Positions 32,370-43,814 of a stretch of DNA of 64,000 nt are shown in pieces (positions within the stretch are counted from its first letter, which is position 1; every line of letters begins with the position of its first letter). The translations under genes and the position numbers were made by a program. The DNA comes from Spiroplasma chrysopicola DF-1 (lineage in GTDB: Bacteria; Bacillota_I; Bacilli_A; Mycoplasmatales; Mycoplasmataceae). The notes beneath the pieces are model-generated. The model saw nothing but the letters and a program-made list of their open reading frames with translations, was not told the origin of the DNA and made no database searches. Location of the stretch: NCBI RefSeq assembly GCF_000400935.1, contig NC_021280.1:744001-808000 (forward strand). Direction: 5' to 3'.

Positions 32370-33305
32370 TTATTTTATAATATTTTCATCAACTTTAATA
32401 ATCTTTTCATTTAAATATGCTAAATTACCTGAAAAATGATGAAATTCAATTTGATAGGCATATAGGGCAATCATAAAATTAGGGTTAACCCTTTTTGCAC
32501 CATATTTTTGATCATTTACAACAGGATGCTTTAAATAACTTAATGTTGCTCTGATTTGATGTTTCCGCCCAGTTGCCAAGGTAACTTCTAATCACGTAGA
32601 ATACCCTGCCGTTTGTATTATTTTAAAGCTTGTTTGACATTCTTGGCTTTGCTCAACTTTTTTGGGGCTGAAAACCATCCGTTTTCTTACTTCATCTTTA
32701 TAAAGATGCCCAGTAATTGTTGTTAAGTCAGCGGGAAAAATACCTTCACAGTGAGCTAAATATTTTTTAACAATATATTTTTTATCATTAATTTTTGTTA
32801 ATAAAATGTCTAGCGTTGGTTTGTTTTTGGCATAAATTACTAAGCCTCGGGTAAATTTATCTAACCGATGAATATGTGAAATTAAAAATGACTGCTCATA
32901 GTCAGGATCATATTGGTTGGTATTGATTAGATAATTACGAACCTCTTGGTCTAAACTATTATGGAGCGTTGAATGCATTTCAACACCATGGGGTTTATCA
33001 ACAATTAATAAGTTTTCATCTTCATAAACAATTTTTAAAGTACTCTTATTACCGTCTCCCTGTAATTTAACAGTTGATCGGTGAATAACTTCAATATTTT
33101 TATCAAAAATTAAAATTTTATCATTAACAGCTAAAAGATATTTACGATCTTTCACACTTTTATTATTTACTTTGATTTTTTTGTTACGAAATAATTTATA
33201 AATAACCGACAAACTTGTTGTTGGCAACATTTTTTTTAAAAAATTAAATAATGTTTGGCCAGCATCATTGTGCTTTACTGTTAATTCTATAATTTGACTA
33301 CTCAT
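32370..33305 (-). CDS. RluC/RluD-like pseudouridine synthase
   Basis: 311 residues. An N-terminal S4-like domain (about 1-90: NFLKKMLPTTSLSVIYKLFR, IKVNNKSVKDR) precedes the catalytic domain with HIHRLDKFTRG (catalytic Asp in HRLD), LIVDKPHGVEMH, TGRKHQIRATL and DQKYG. It isomerises uridines, probably in 23S rRNA; which position cannot be told. TGA-Trp lies after AGYST. It is 26 nt upstream of the flippase on the same strand. Confidence 0.88.
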
Positions 33306-33359
33306 AATGCTCCTACTAAATCTACTATAATTCTACTAAGTTATTAAACAAAAAGAAAG

Positions 33360-33395
33360 AAAAATTTAAGAAGTTAACAGTTAACTTAAATTTTT
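33360..33395 (-). terminator. Hairpin terminator of the membrane protein at 33381-34550
   Basis: AAAAATTTAAG(AAG)TTAAC pairs with GTTAACTTAAATTTTT around the stop codon, with a 3-nt bulge. Confidence 0.6.
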
Positions 33396-34550
33396 CTGAT
33401 GTTGTTTTATTTTTTTTGATTGTTTTTGTTTTGCAACAGGCGGATAATCCCCAATAAAAATTTCCTTACTATTAAAAATCATAATGGCAGTTGCTAAACA
33501 TAAAATTGGACCAATTAATCAAATTCAAGTAAAAAACATTAAACTCATCATTAATAATCCCGCAGCGATTCGGGCCATTTGTCGTCCCCGTAAGATGAAA
33601 ACATAACAAATAATCATCGCCACCAACATTATTACAGAAATTGCAAAAAAGGCAACTAGCGTTAATTTATTAGTAAAACTTAAATGCAGATATTCAAAGT
33701 CTTCTAAATTAGCAAAAATTATTAATGCACAAATGACAAGGTTCCCAACAGCAATTGCAATTGCAATTGCTCCCCCAATTTTTGCCGAACGAGCTGGTTG
33801 ATAACAGCGTTTATCACAATTTGTTTTTGGTTGAGGATTTACTGGTTTATGATAACGATTATATAGTAAGTTGTTAATTCAAATATAGAAATATTGTAAT
33901 AAGATTGCTACTGTAAAAATAACAACAAGGGAAATAACTAGTAATTCTTCGCCAAATTCTTTCGTATAATCCAAAAAGCCATAAGGAAATCATGAAATTG
34001 GTTCTTTACCATCTCATTGTCGTAACGTTCCTCGAATAATTGTAAAAGTAAAATACAATAACATGTAAAGCATAATTAGTCATAAATATAAATAATGATG
34101 TTTTAAACCATCATAGTTTTCATCCCCAGCGGTTAAAACATAACTTGTAATCATTGCAACAGGCATTACTAAATGTAAAATAACCGTCGCAATTCATCGT
34201 CATAAGTCATACTGATTTGGTTCTGAGGCTTGACTAAAAATACCAATTCAAAAAACAAGCATAGTAATTGTAATATAGGTTGTAACTGCCAAACGAATAA
34301 TATAGTGTGGTTTAGTATTTTTAAATTTATTTTCAAATAAATAAATTAAAAAATAAAACGCTACTAAATAATTTGTTTGCGTTGTAAAATAAGCAAAATA
34401 AACCGAAGCACGATCTCCATATCCTAAATTAGCAAATTTTGGCATTGGATGAAAAATTGCTCAATAACAATCAAAAATTAAAAATAACACTAAGCAAATC
34501 AATGAAACTAATCGTAAGTAAAAATGGGTCTTGGGATTTCAAGTAAACAC
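33381..34550 (-). CDS. Multipass membrane protein of a family also found at 58270-59112
   Basis: 389 residues, about ten hydrophobic helices. GTG 34550 is used as start because AGGAGG lies 9 nt upstream and no ATG fits. Near the N-terminus ASVYFAYFTTQTNYLVAFY follows the pattern FxFFTxQ(T/S)N, shared with the protein at 58270-59112 and reminiscent of FAR-17a/Pr6Pr-type or Mollicutes DUF1600 proteins. The C-terminus is basic (KQKQSKKIKQHQ). The function is unknown. Many Trp are TGA. Confidence 0.65.
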
Positions 34551-34579
34551 TGGCTAATTCCTCCTAATAATTTTTAAAA

Positions 34580-35227
34580 TTAATGGTCAGGGCTAATTTT
34601 ACCAGCCGCAAGGGCTGCTTGAATTGTAAAACTTTTATTATGGCCTGGTAAAACATGTCATTGTGGTTCCAAATTGGTCATTTTAACTAGTTCTTTAACA
34701 AAATATTGATTGTTACATAATTTTCCCGTATAACCTGGGGCATTACAATCTGGTAACAAACTAAATCCTGTTGTAATAAGATTTAGTTTTTTAATTCGCA
34801 ATAACTGGGTTCCTTTTGTATGACCCGGAGCACTAAAAACTTCAACTTCATAACCAATATCATTTGTTGTAACATTACCATCTAATAATTCTAAATTAAC
34901 AAGAGGATAATTAATAACTGGGCCAATAATGTCACCAGTAATATCATCAATACGTTTCTGGGCTAATAATTTTTCATCACTACGTTGTAAATAAATTTTA
35001 ATATCTGGATATTTTGCTAAAACAAAATCTAACCCATCAAAATGATCAATATGACCATGACTAATAAATAATGCTTTTAAATTAATATTACGCTCTGCTA
35101 AATATTCGACAGCTTCTTTTGCCGCATTAGAAGCATCAATCATAATTGCTTCATTAGCATCATTAATAATTAAATAAACATTTTGATTATCATATGTTTG
35201 ATCAATAAAATTTTTCATTTTTGCCAT
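34580..35227 (-). CDS. Metallo-beta-lactamase-fold hydrolase (glyoxalase II-like)
   Basis: 215 residues. The zinc motif is FISHGHIDHFDG (H-x-H-x-D-H), followed by SAPGHTKGTQL (next His), NLITTGFSLLPDC (bridging Asp position altered or nearby) and VLPGHNKS (last His). This is the pattern of small hydroxyacylglutathione-hydrolase-like or polyketide-related MBL enzymes. Cytosolic. ATG 35227 with GAAGGG upstream. The substrate is unknown; the gene is 19 nt downstream of the next entry, suggesting an operon. Confidence 0.85.
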
Positions 35228-35246
35228 TTTTTATTATTCCCTTCTA

Positions 35247-35930
35247 TTATTCGCTAAATTCATCAACTAAATATGAGCTATCTTCTAAATACATTACAAA
35301 ATCATCAATTATTTCCATATAGGTACTAATACTTTCAAAACTATTATCATTTGTTAATTCTTGATAGTATAAATAAAGACGTTCTACAAAGGTAATTCCT
35401 AATTCCTTATTTAAAAATATATAACCAAATCAACGGCCAACACCAGCACAAGCTCCGGCTAAAATTCAAGAGATAAAACTTAAAATATGAGGATTATCTA
35501 AATTTTCATGATAAAATTGTGGACGAATAAAACCAGCTTTAATAATTTCAGATAATAAACTTAATAATAAATTAATATAATCTGTTGCTTCTCCTTGTGA
35601 ATCACTGTCTTCTTCTACAGCATTGCTTACTTTTGTAAAACTATTCATCACTGCTTTATATAATGCTTTAAAAGATACAACATCTTCTAACTTTACTCCC
35701 GGAAAAAAATCATCTTCATGCTTAAAACCAACTTTTGTCCCTCAAACAGCTGAAGTATAAATACTATCAAATACTTCAATGCTTGGGCGATATCATTTAA
35801 AACGTAAGGTTACTTTTGGCTCTGTCATACCTTGTGCCTGTAATTGTTCATTTGTTAATTTTAAAATTTTTTGATAATTAATTTTAACATCTTTTTTTGC
35901 TAAAACTTTTACTATATATGTTTTTTCCAT
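35247..35930 (-). CDS. Conserved-looking cytosolic protein of unknown function
   Basis: 227 residues, no signal or membrane helix. N-terminal part (MEKTYIVKVLAKKDVKIN...) is basic and could be a small alpha/beta domain; the C-terminal half is helical and acidic, ending ILAGACAGVGRWFGYIFL ... YLVDEFSE. No family is recognised. AGGGG upstream of ATG 35930. It probably forms an operon with the metallo-hydrolase. Confidence 0.6.
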
Positions 35931-36044
35931 CAATAAATAACCCCTTTTTTATGTTGCCTATAATTTTGATATATCTAGATAAAAATATCTATGCAATATG
36001 ATTATAGCACTATTTTGTGTGATTAGTATATTCTAGGCCTGATT

Positions 36045-36890
36045 TTAGAATTTGAAATATTTTTCAAGCGCCTCAGCTACTCCATCTTCATCATTTGATA
36101 AACATGTTATATTCGCATGTTTTTTAATATGGTCCCCAGCGTTAGCCACTGCTATTCCAATTCCCGCTCATTTTAACATTTCAACATCATTTTGTTCATT
36201 TCCGAAAGCCATTACTTCAATGGCCTTAATATTACTTAATTTGCATAACTGTTTTAATCCCCACGCTTTATTTGTTCCTTTTTTTGTAATTTCAACAATT
36301 GCATGGTCGGTTTTTACTTCATGGGAAATTTCTAAGCGTCCTTCTCAAACCCTAGCAATTGCAGCAATTGCAGCAATTGGTCCAGCCATAAATAATTTTC
36401 CAATTTTTAAATTATCTTCCCCTTGATATTCTACTAATACTACTTCTGTTGGTGATTTTGATTTAAAATTAGCAAAATAATGGGCAGTTATTTCATCATT
36501 AAAGTTTTGACAATAAATTTGTAAAAAATTAAAAGTTGATTGCTGATTTTCAAACATAATAATTGTTGAAATCCCTAATTCTTTAGCATCAGCAACCAGT
36601 TTGTCCACAAAATTAGTTGGTAAATGATCTTCATATAGTACTTCACCATTAAAGTTATTTCCAACCACAGCCCCATTTAAGGCAATTGAATAGTCATTTT
36701 CATCTTTTAAGCCAACTTTTTCAACTAAATGATTAATTTGATAAAGCGGTCGTCCCGAGGCGATAACTAATTTAATTCCTAATTGATTTAACTTTTGAAA
36801 AGTATTAACAGTTCGTGGTGATAATAATCCTTTTGAATTTAGTGATGTCCCATCTAAATCAACAGCAACAAGTTTAATTTTTGTATTCAT
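36045..36890 (-). CDS. Cof-type HAD-IIB sugar phosphatase-like hydrolase
   Basis: 281 residues. HAD motif I VAVDLDGTSLNSKG (D about 10 and 12), motif II IASGRP, motif III Lys in ITKKGTNKAWGL and motif IV MAFGNEQNDVEMLKWAG are all present; the cap domain is of the C2 type. Such enzymes dephosphorylate sugar phosphates, FMN or PLP. A short 9-nt repeat (GCAATTGCA units near 36354-36380) gives IAAIAAIA in the cap; length otherwise fits the family. TGA-Trp occurs twice. Confidence 0.9.
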
Positions 36891-37039
36891 ATTTTTATAC
36901 TCCTTTATAAAAACTATTCTATTATTAATTATTGCTTTTATTATATCTAAAATTAGCCCATAAAAATATTGAAAATTAATTTTCTAGAAATTTTAAAACT
37001 CGGTTATAATTAATTATAAGAAAGCATCTGCTTTCAAAT

Positions 37040-37205
37040 TGTTTTATTAGTTAATAGTCTCAGACTATTTTAAAGGGAATTGAGTTAAAAGCTCAAGCTG
37101 CCCCAGCATCTGTAAGGATGATGAACATTGCATAAACTCACTGAGAATTTTCTTGGGAAGAGGCAATAAGTAAAGTGATTCCAAGCCAGAAGACCTACTG
37201 ATAAA
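37040..37205 (+). promoter_or_regulatory. Cobalamin (B12) riboswitch
   Basis: Consensus elements are in order: AAAGGGAA at about 37071-37078, then GCTGCCCCAGCATCTGTAA (close to GCCCCCGCAACTGT), and near the 3' side AAGCCAGAAGACCTACTG, the B12 box (AAGCCAGGAGACCTGCC). A TATAAT -10 lies at 37005-37010. An intrinsic terminator follows at 37302-37331, with possible alternative pairing TTATGAG/CTCATAA in between. Ligand-bound RNA should end transcription before the two transport genes. Boundaries are approximate. Confidence 0.93.
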
Positions 37206-37301
37206 AGAAATAAAAAGTAAATATCCCTGGGGGTGTGATATTTATGAGCAACGTTAAGATTTTATTGTGATAATATCTTTTTTTAACTCATAAATAAAAA
37301 C

Positions 37302-37331
37302 AAAGGGCCCTGATTTTCTTGGTCCTTTTTT
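37302..37331 (+). terminator. Riboswitch-controlled intrinsic terminator
   Basis: AAAGGGCC (37302-37309) pairs with GGTCCTTT (37321-37328) with one G-U, followed by a T-rich stretch, 37 nt before the first start codon. Confidence 0.8.
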
Positions 37332-37367
37332 ATTTTTTTAACCTAAATATTAGGAAAGGAGTATCTT

Positions 37368-37850
37368 ATGAAAAATTTTTCATGAAAAAAATATTTAATG
37401 TTTTTAAGTCTAGCAATCGTAATTCTTGGCGCAATTATTTTAAATATCATTTATATTCCAAAATATTATGATCAAGTCCATAAAAATAACAGTGTAGCTT
37501 ATAAAAATGTTGAGATTCGGGCAACTAATCATAATGGAAAAGAGGCTTTTAATAAAACCTTAATTTTTAATAATGTAACAACATTAGCAGATGTGATTGA
37601 AAAAGACACAAAAGATTTTGGTTATTCAGTATCACCTGGAATTGGTATTTTTATTATTCGCATTGGCAACATTAAAACTGATATTAATTCAGAGTACTTT
37701 GACCTTCGCAGTGGTGATAGTAATGATAAAGATGCCCAAAACATTAATCCAATTTGTAATGGTAACAATAATAGTTGTCAAAAAGGAGCAACTGATATTA
37801 TTTTAGAAGATATTAATGTTTTTCGTTTTATCTTAACGGCAGTTAATTAA
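37368..37850 (+). CDS. Membrane-anchored extracellular DUF4430-like protein, putative B12-binding partner
   Basis: 160 residues. N-terminal helix YLMFLSLAIVILGAIILNIIY (about 9-29) serves as uncleaved anchor; the rest is outside. The body (NKTLIFNNVTTLADVI, GYSVSPGIGIFIIRIGNI) resembles DUF4430 domains, which are related to the C-terminal domain of transcobalamin and are found beside B12 ECF transporters. A Cys pair (ICNGNNNSC) could form a disulfide. Position between a B12 riboswitch and an ECF S component supports cobalamin capture. AGGAAAGGAG precedes ATG 37368. Confidence 0.7.
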
Positions 37851-37862
37851 AGGATTAAGAAA

Positions 37863-38483
37863 ATGAAAAAAGATATTTTTTGAACAAGTTCAATTAAATT
37901 AACAATGAAAATTACAATAATTGCTGTTTTTAGTGCCCTTGGATTAGCTTTAAAAGCTGCTTTTGCTTTTTTACCAAATATTGAATTTGTTACCTTTATT
38001 TTAATGTTTAGTATTTTTTTCTTTAGCCTTGAAATTGGATTTGGTATCGTTAATGTTTATTGTACTTTAAATATGATAACCTTTGGAATTGCGGATTGAA
38101 GTTTAATGTATTTTGTTATTTTCAATTTATATGCGGTAATTATCCTTTGATTAAAACCCTTAATTAGTAAGTGATGGTGAACAATGATTATTATCAACGG
38201 TTTATTTGGATATTTATTTGGTAGCCTTTATGCCCTTCAAACTGTTTTTTTATTTAATTTCAGTGTTGGTTTAACTTATTGAATTAATGGATTAGTCTTT
38301 GATGCGATTCATGGGACCGGAAATATTATTATCACAGCACTGTTGTTTCCCGCCGTATATAAACTAATGGAACAACTAGCACAAAAATGACCATTTATTT
38401 TTAATAACCGTTTTATTATTAATAGCGAAATAAACGTTTGGCAAAAAAATAAACTGGCAAAAAAAGAATTAACATTAAGTTAA
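37863..38483 (+). CDS. ECF S component, predicted cobalamin-specific
   Basis: 206 residues with about six membrane helices; MKITIIAVFSALGLALKAAF is the usual first helix of S components, and LFGYLFGSLYALQ with FDAIHGTGNIIITALLFP resemble later ones. It begins 12 nt after the DUF4430-like gene in the same riboswitch-controlled transcript, so B12 or a precursor is the predicted cargo. It would need an EcfAAT module from elsewhere. The C-terminal tail is hydrophilic. TGA codes Trp at several sites. Confidence 0.75.
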
Positions 38484-38491
38484 TTCTTTTT
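38461..38491. terminator. Bidirectional terminator between the S component and ribA-like gene
   Basis: AAAAAGAATTAAC and GTTAATTCTTTTT arms around a 5-nt loop; convergent genes end at 38483 and 38497. Confidence 0.8.
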
Positions 38492-38496
38492 TTGTT

Positions 38497-39087
38497 TTAT
38501 AATAAATGTCCCATTTTATCTTTTTTGGTTTGAAAGTATTTTTCATTAGTTTGATTTTTACCAACAACTAATGGGGTTCTAACTGTAACATTAATTCCAT
38601 TCGCAATTAACTGTTGAACTTTATCAGGATTATTTGTTAATAAATTAACTTCATTTATCCCTAATAACATTAAAGTTGCACTAGCACTATCATAATGTCT
38701 TAAATCAGGGGCAAAACCTAATTGCTCATTTGCTTGAACAGTATCATAACCTTCATCTTGGAGATTGTAAGCTTTCAGTTTATTAACCAAGCCAATCCCC
38801 CGTCCTTCTTGGGGTAAATATAAGACAACACCCGTATTAGCATTAATTGCTTGTAAAGCAGTTGCTAACTGTTCACCACAATCACAACGTAATGATCCTA
38901 AGACATCACCAGTAAAACACTCTGAATGTAAACGGACCAAAACTGGTTGGTTTACATTCAGTGGTTCTTTAATAATAGCTTTAATTATCTCGCGACCATT
39001 TTGATCGCTAAATAATTTTAAGGTAAAAGTTCCATATTTTGTTGGCAACTTTGTGCTGACAACATTAGTTAAGCTATTTTCGCCCAT
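38497..39087 (-). CDS. ribA: GTP cyclohydrolase II (RibA), standalone
   Basis: 196 residues. VRLHSECFTGDVLGSLRCDC gives the zinc cysteines (C-x10-C-x-C) and YLPQEGRGIGLVNKLKAYNLQD the catalytic region; NNPDK and GINV are the C-terminal signature. It should open GTP to the first riboflavin intermediate. It is not fused to the RibB domain, as in many bacteria. No other riboflavin gene is in the window. ATG 39087 is preferred to 39096 because AAGGA then lies 9 nt away. Confidence 0.9.
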   Translation of the reverse strand: MGENSLTNVVSTKLPTKYGTFTLKLFSDQNGREIIKAIIKEPLNVNQPVLVRLHSECFTGDVLGSLRCDCGEQLATALQAINANTGVVLYLPQEGRGIGLVNKLKAYNLQDEGYDTVQANEQLGFAPDLRHYDSASATLMLLGINEVNLLTNNPDKVQQLIANGINVTVRTPLVVGKNQTNEKYFQTKKDKMGHLL

Positions 39088-39141
39088 AAATATCATTCCT
39101 TACAATTAGTTCATCATTATATCTCGTAATTTTGATTTATT

Positions 39142-41676
39142 TTATAAACCACATTTTAACTGGACATTACAGTTATTACATGTAACACATCCTCCAGCAT
39201 CAATCATTGTTCCTTCTTTACAAATTGGGCAAACGTCACCAACCTCAGCACCAATTTTACGGTCTTGGTTAATTCCACGCATTTTTCCAACAGTATGTAA
39301 TTTTTCATCATCTTGTTGACCACTACGGTTATCAACTTCAACACCTAATTGATCAAAATTTAATTGTTCTAACGCTGGATGTTGTTCATCAGTTGTTAAT
39401 GATAAAACTTGCGCATCACGAGAACCATCAACATAAACAGTTCCTCCTTTTGCCCCTCCTTTATATAAACGGGTATAAATTTTTTCAACATCTTTAACTG
39501 AGTAACCACGAGGGGCATTAACAGTTTTTGAAATTGATGAGTCAACTCAACGTTGAATAATACATTGCGTATCAGCATGGTCTTCAGGAGCTAAATCCAT
39601 TGCGGCTACAAAAATATCTGGTAAGCTTGTCGCACTATAGCCGGGATTATATTTTAATCATTCATCAACAATTTTAGCATTTACTTCAATATTTTTTCCT
39701 AATCGTCCTGAACGATAGAATTTAAAGCCAAAGTATGGTTCTAATCCTGTTGATACTCCAACCATTGTTCCTGTTGAACCTGTTGGCGCAATTGTTAATA
39801 AGTGTGAATTACGAATACCATATTTTAAAATATCTTGACGAATATCTTCTGGCATTTTTTTCATATATCCAGTATTAATGAAACGTTCGGGACTAACTAA
39901 GAATGGGAATGACCCTTTTTCTTTTGCTAATTCAATTGAAGCACGATAAGCTTCTGTTGCCATTAATTCAAAAATTTTATCAACAATTTGATTACCTTCA
40001 ACACTACCATAACGAACGCCATGGTAAATTAGTAAGTCATGTAACCCCATTACTCCTAATCCAACACGACGTTCTCCTAACGCTTGTTTTTGATTTGCTT
40101 CTAGGAAATATGGTGTTGCATCAATAACATTATCTTGCATTCTGACACAAGTACGAACTGTTTGGCTTAATTTGTCATATAAAATTTCTTTTGTTGTTTT
40201 ATCAACAAAGTTTGCTAAATTAATTGCCGCTAAGTTACATACTGAATATGGTGCTAATGGTTGTTCACCACAAGGGTTTGTGGCAACAACTTTCATATCG
40301 TAAGCTTTCGCATTTGTCATATCATTTGCCGTATCAATAAAGAAAATTCCTGGTTCGGCTGAATAATTAGCACAGAAATTAATTAAATCTCATAAATCCC
40401 GAGCCTTCATTTTATAGTATGTTTTAACTTTATATCCTAAAGCTTTCCATTCATTGATATCCCCAATTTTTGACCAGTTTTCATCATAAAAAACTTTTTC
40501 CTCTTTTGTGTAATTATCCAAGTCCGGGAATTGTAATTCTCAATCTTCATTGTTTTCAACTGCTTGCATAAATTTATGGGTAATTGTCACTGAGATGTTA
40601 GCCCCTGATAAAAAGGCGGGGTTATTTACTTCTCATGTTCCCCCTTCATCTAATTTAATACGCGCTTCACGAACAACGGCACTATCATTAATATCCGCTT
40701 CTTTATTAACAGCATATTCATACAGTGTACGATCAAGACTTGTTAGTGGTGAAAACTTAATTTTACGACTAGCTTCATCACGAATTAGTTTATCATTACC
40801 ATTTTCTTTTAATCAACGTAAAATTTTTGGATTTTGCATTTTTGAAATAATAAATTCAACAATATCAGGGTGTCAGTCAGCCATCATAATCATTTGGGCC
40901 CCTCTTCGTGACCCTCCTTGTTCAACTAAATGGGTCAAAGTCGATAAGTCATTTAACCATGATACTGCTCCCGATGAACGGCCACCAACTGTTTTTGCAA
41001 CTGTTCCACGTGGGCGTAAAGTCGATCCATTCGTTCCAACTCCACCCCCATGAGACATAATTTCCATTACTTCTTTTCGGTGAATTGAAATTCCTTCCCG
41101 TGAATCTTTAATAAAGGGCATTACAAAACAGTTAAAGAATGTAACATCACTATTACTTCCAGCCCCATATAAAACTCGGCCAGCTGGAACAATATTTAAG
41201 TCCTTTAACTCATTGTAAAAACTTTCTAAATGTGATTGATGGTTTTGCTCTTGGTTACTTAAAGCGTTGGCAACTCTTCAAGCAATTTGTTCATAAAAGA
41301 TTTCTAAAGGTTTTTCAACCATGTGTAAATTTTTACGAATTATATTATTACTATTATTAATTAATAAGTCTTTATCGATACTATGAACGTATTCTTCCTC
41401 AATTTTAATACCACAAGTTCCATTAATTCGATCAACTTCAACAATGTTTCCAATTCCGCGCGTTGGGAATCAGCCATCATCTTTAATAACTGTTAACACT
41501 AAATCGTTCTTTTTTAATGTTTTTAAAGTATTATCTTTTTGAGCATAGCGGTCTAAAACAACCATTCTTGAAACTCCATCAAAAACCATTTGATAACTAT
41601 CCTCAATTTCTTTTAGATATGGGAAATGTTCACGAATATCTTGATTTAAACTTGCTATTAATTCTTTTGCGTACAT
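39142..41676 (-). CDS. nrdJ: Vitamin B12-dependent (class II) ribonucleoside-diphosphate reductase
   Basis: 844 residues. ATNPCGEQPLAPYSVCNLAAINL is the active-site region; NCFVMPFIKDSREGI, GGGVGTNGSTLRPRG and PTGSTGTMVG fit the class II barrel. No NrdB small subunit follows. The C-terminus ends in a zinc-ribbon-like CPICKEG ... CVTCNNCNVQLKCG, the terminal cysteine module of the TIGR02504-type enzyme. It makes deoxynucleotides using adenosylcobalamin without oxygen. It contains about a dozen TGA-Trp codons. AAAAGGAG precedes ATG 41676. Dependence on B12 explains the riboswitch-controlled transporter nearby. Confidence 0.93.
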
Positions 41677-41775
41677 TTTAAACTCTCCTTTTTGTCAAAT
41701 TAGTGGACATAATTAAGTATACCAAAGTTTTTCATAGTTTTTAATTTGAAACACTTTTCTTTTTTGGTAAAAAAA

Positions 41776-41799
41776 TGCTTTTGTTATTATACAAAAGCA
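41776..41799 (-). terminator. Terminator at the end of mupG
   Basis: TGCTTTTGT / ACAAAAGCA arms with a T7 tail on the minus strand, overlapping the mupG stop. Confidence 0.8.
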
Positions 41800-42827
41800 A
41801 TTGGTTGGCCAGGTTTTAATAATTTAATTAAAATCCCTTCTTTTTCCAGGTTTGCAAGGTAATTAGTTTTTTCATCAATTTTAATTGGTAATTTTGTGAG
41901 ATAAATCTCCCCATTATAACGGTGATACTTCTCATTATCAATTAATAATGTATATGGTTTAACTTCGCCGCTAATTTCATTCTGAAATGGTACGACTGGG
42001 CTATTATTTTGTTCTAATCCCCGGCTTTCTAAAAACCTTAAAACATAAGAATTGCTATCTTCGCGCAGATGATAACGCTGATTTTTTAATTTTGCGATAA
42101 TCTCTTTTGGCAGATTAGCATAATCTAATTTTATCGTAATATCATCCGATTTGTTAATTTTTGTTAAAAATTTTAATTCTTCTTCACTAACATTTAAATC
42201 ACCAATAATACAAGTATCAATATTGTGTTTTTTGTATCATTGTAACTGAACATATGGTTCTAAAAAGCGCATTTTTTCAACTGTTGGTAATCCTTGAAAA
42301 ACTGGTTTACGCGGATGAGTTTGAGATGCAATAAAAGCATTTGTTTTAATCCCATATTCTTTGATAATTCGATTGCGATAAATTAATGTTCCTTCATCCA
42401 TCCCAGTATATGGTTTTGGATAAAAGTTATAAGAAACTGATAAACGACTACTACCACGTAATTTAATAATTTCAATAATATCTTCTAAACTATTATCACT
42501 ACCATTGATTTGAATATCAAATGGTAATGTGTCAATTATTGTAATAACTTCATCAAGACTAAAACCAAAATCTAACCGAATAGCATCTGGCTTTCAAGTC
42601 ATAATTTTAGCTTGATCAAAGTATTTTTTACTTAAATCAAGACAAACATACATCCCTAATTTTTGGGCATAACTAATTAAAGTTGCTAATTCAGTTTCGT
42701 TTTGCCTTTCCACCAAATGGCCACTACAAAAAACATAATTAAAACCGGCCCCCTGCGCTGTTTTTAAATAAACTTGGTTTTCGGCCAAACTCATTTCCCC
42801 GGTTGTATAAATTGAAACTCCTAGCAT
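41787..42827 (-). CDS. mupG: MupG-type (DUF871) 6-phospho-N-acetylmuramidase-like TIM-barrel protein
   Basis: 346 residues. MLGVSIYTTGEMS, DAIRLDFGF, INGSDNSLE, YNFYPKPYTGMDEG and ASQTHPRKPVFQGLPTVE are the pattern of the DUF871 family, which includes MupG, the hydrolase of MurNAc-6P-GlcNAc. The barrel occupies about 1-240, followed by a C-terminal beta domain. A strong AGGAGG precedes ATG 42827. It lies downstream of murQ, separated by a hairpin. It would release MurNAc-6-phosphate from the phosphorylated disaccharide brought in by the PTS. Confidence 0.85.
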
Positions 42828-42849
42828 GCTGACCTCCTGTTATAGGAAT

Positions 42850-42877
42850 AAAAGACATCTCAAAGGAGATGTCTTTT
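42850..42877 (-). terminator. Hairpin between murQ and mupG (terminator or attenuator)
   Basis: Perfect 12-bp arms AAAAGACATCTC / GAGATGTCTTTT with AAAG loop; T-rich on the minus strand. It would reduce read-through into mupG. Confidence 0.75.
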
Positions 42878-42886
42878 ACCTTCAAA

Positions 42887-43792
42887 TTATTGATTTTTTA
42901 ATACTGCATCAATACTGTTATTAGCAGTAGCTAGTAAAGTAATACTCTCCTCGTAGTTAACATTACAGAAAATCATCACTATTGCATGTTTACATGAATA
43001 ATTAGCTTCCACTAATACGGCATTGATTTTTTTATCATCTGCCCCAGTGATTTCTTTAATAATCCGTGCTGTTCGTACTTTTAACTTCTCATTTGAAGCT
43101 TTTAAATCAACCATTAAATTTTGGTAAACTTTTCCTCATTTAATCATTAATGTCGTCGAAATCATATTACATACTAACTTTGTTGCTGTTCCGGCTTTCA
43201 TTCTTGTACTTCCGGTCACAACTTCTGGTCCGGTAACAACAGCAATTGTTTGGTCGGCAACTTGACTCATTTCTGAGTTTTTTGTCATACACATTCCAAC
43301 TGCTAAAGCCCCAACTGTTTTAGCATATTCTAAACCAGCTAAAACATATGGTGTTCGTCCTGAAGCGGCAATCCCAATTACGGTATCTAATGGCCCTAAG
43401 TTAATTGCTTTTAAATCCGTAACCACTTGAAGTTCATCATCTTCGGCTCCTTCAACAGCATTACGAATAGCATAATCCCCACCAGCCATAATGCCAATAA
43501 TAAGTTGATCACTAACACCATAAGTTGGAGGCATTTCTGAAGCATCTAAGACCCCAATGCGCCCTGATGTTCCGGCTCCAATATAAATAACTCGACCATT
43601 TTGTTGAAAGCGAGGAAAAATTAAATCAACAACAGTTGTAATTGTTGGTAATTCACTCTTAATAGCATCAGCAATTTTACCATCTTCATTATTAATTATT
43701 GTTAAAATTTCTAATGTACTTTTTTGGTCAATATCCATACTATTTAAATTTCTTTGCTCAGTATCAATTTTTGACAAATCAATTTTTTTCAT
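42887..43792 (-). CDS. murQ: N-acetylmuramic acid 6-phosphate etherase
   Basis: 301 residues. SIS domain with VIYIGAGTSGRIGVLDASE (about 60-78), PPTYG, GAEDD, GIAASGRTPYVLA and VTGSTRMKAGTATKL identify MurQ, which cleaves the lactyl ether to give GlcNAc-6-phosphate. A TGA-Trp joins the last 75 residues. ATG 43792 has AAGGAG 6 nt upstream. It follows the PTS gene by 22 nt. Confidence 0.95.
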
Positions 43793-43814
43793 AAATAACT
43801 CCTTCATTTAACTT

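Noticed and set aside
36354-36380. 9-nt repeat in the HAD phosphatase gene as a contingency locus
   Set aside because: It is under three units, multiple of three, and the total length fits the family.
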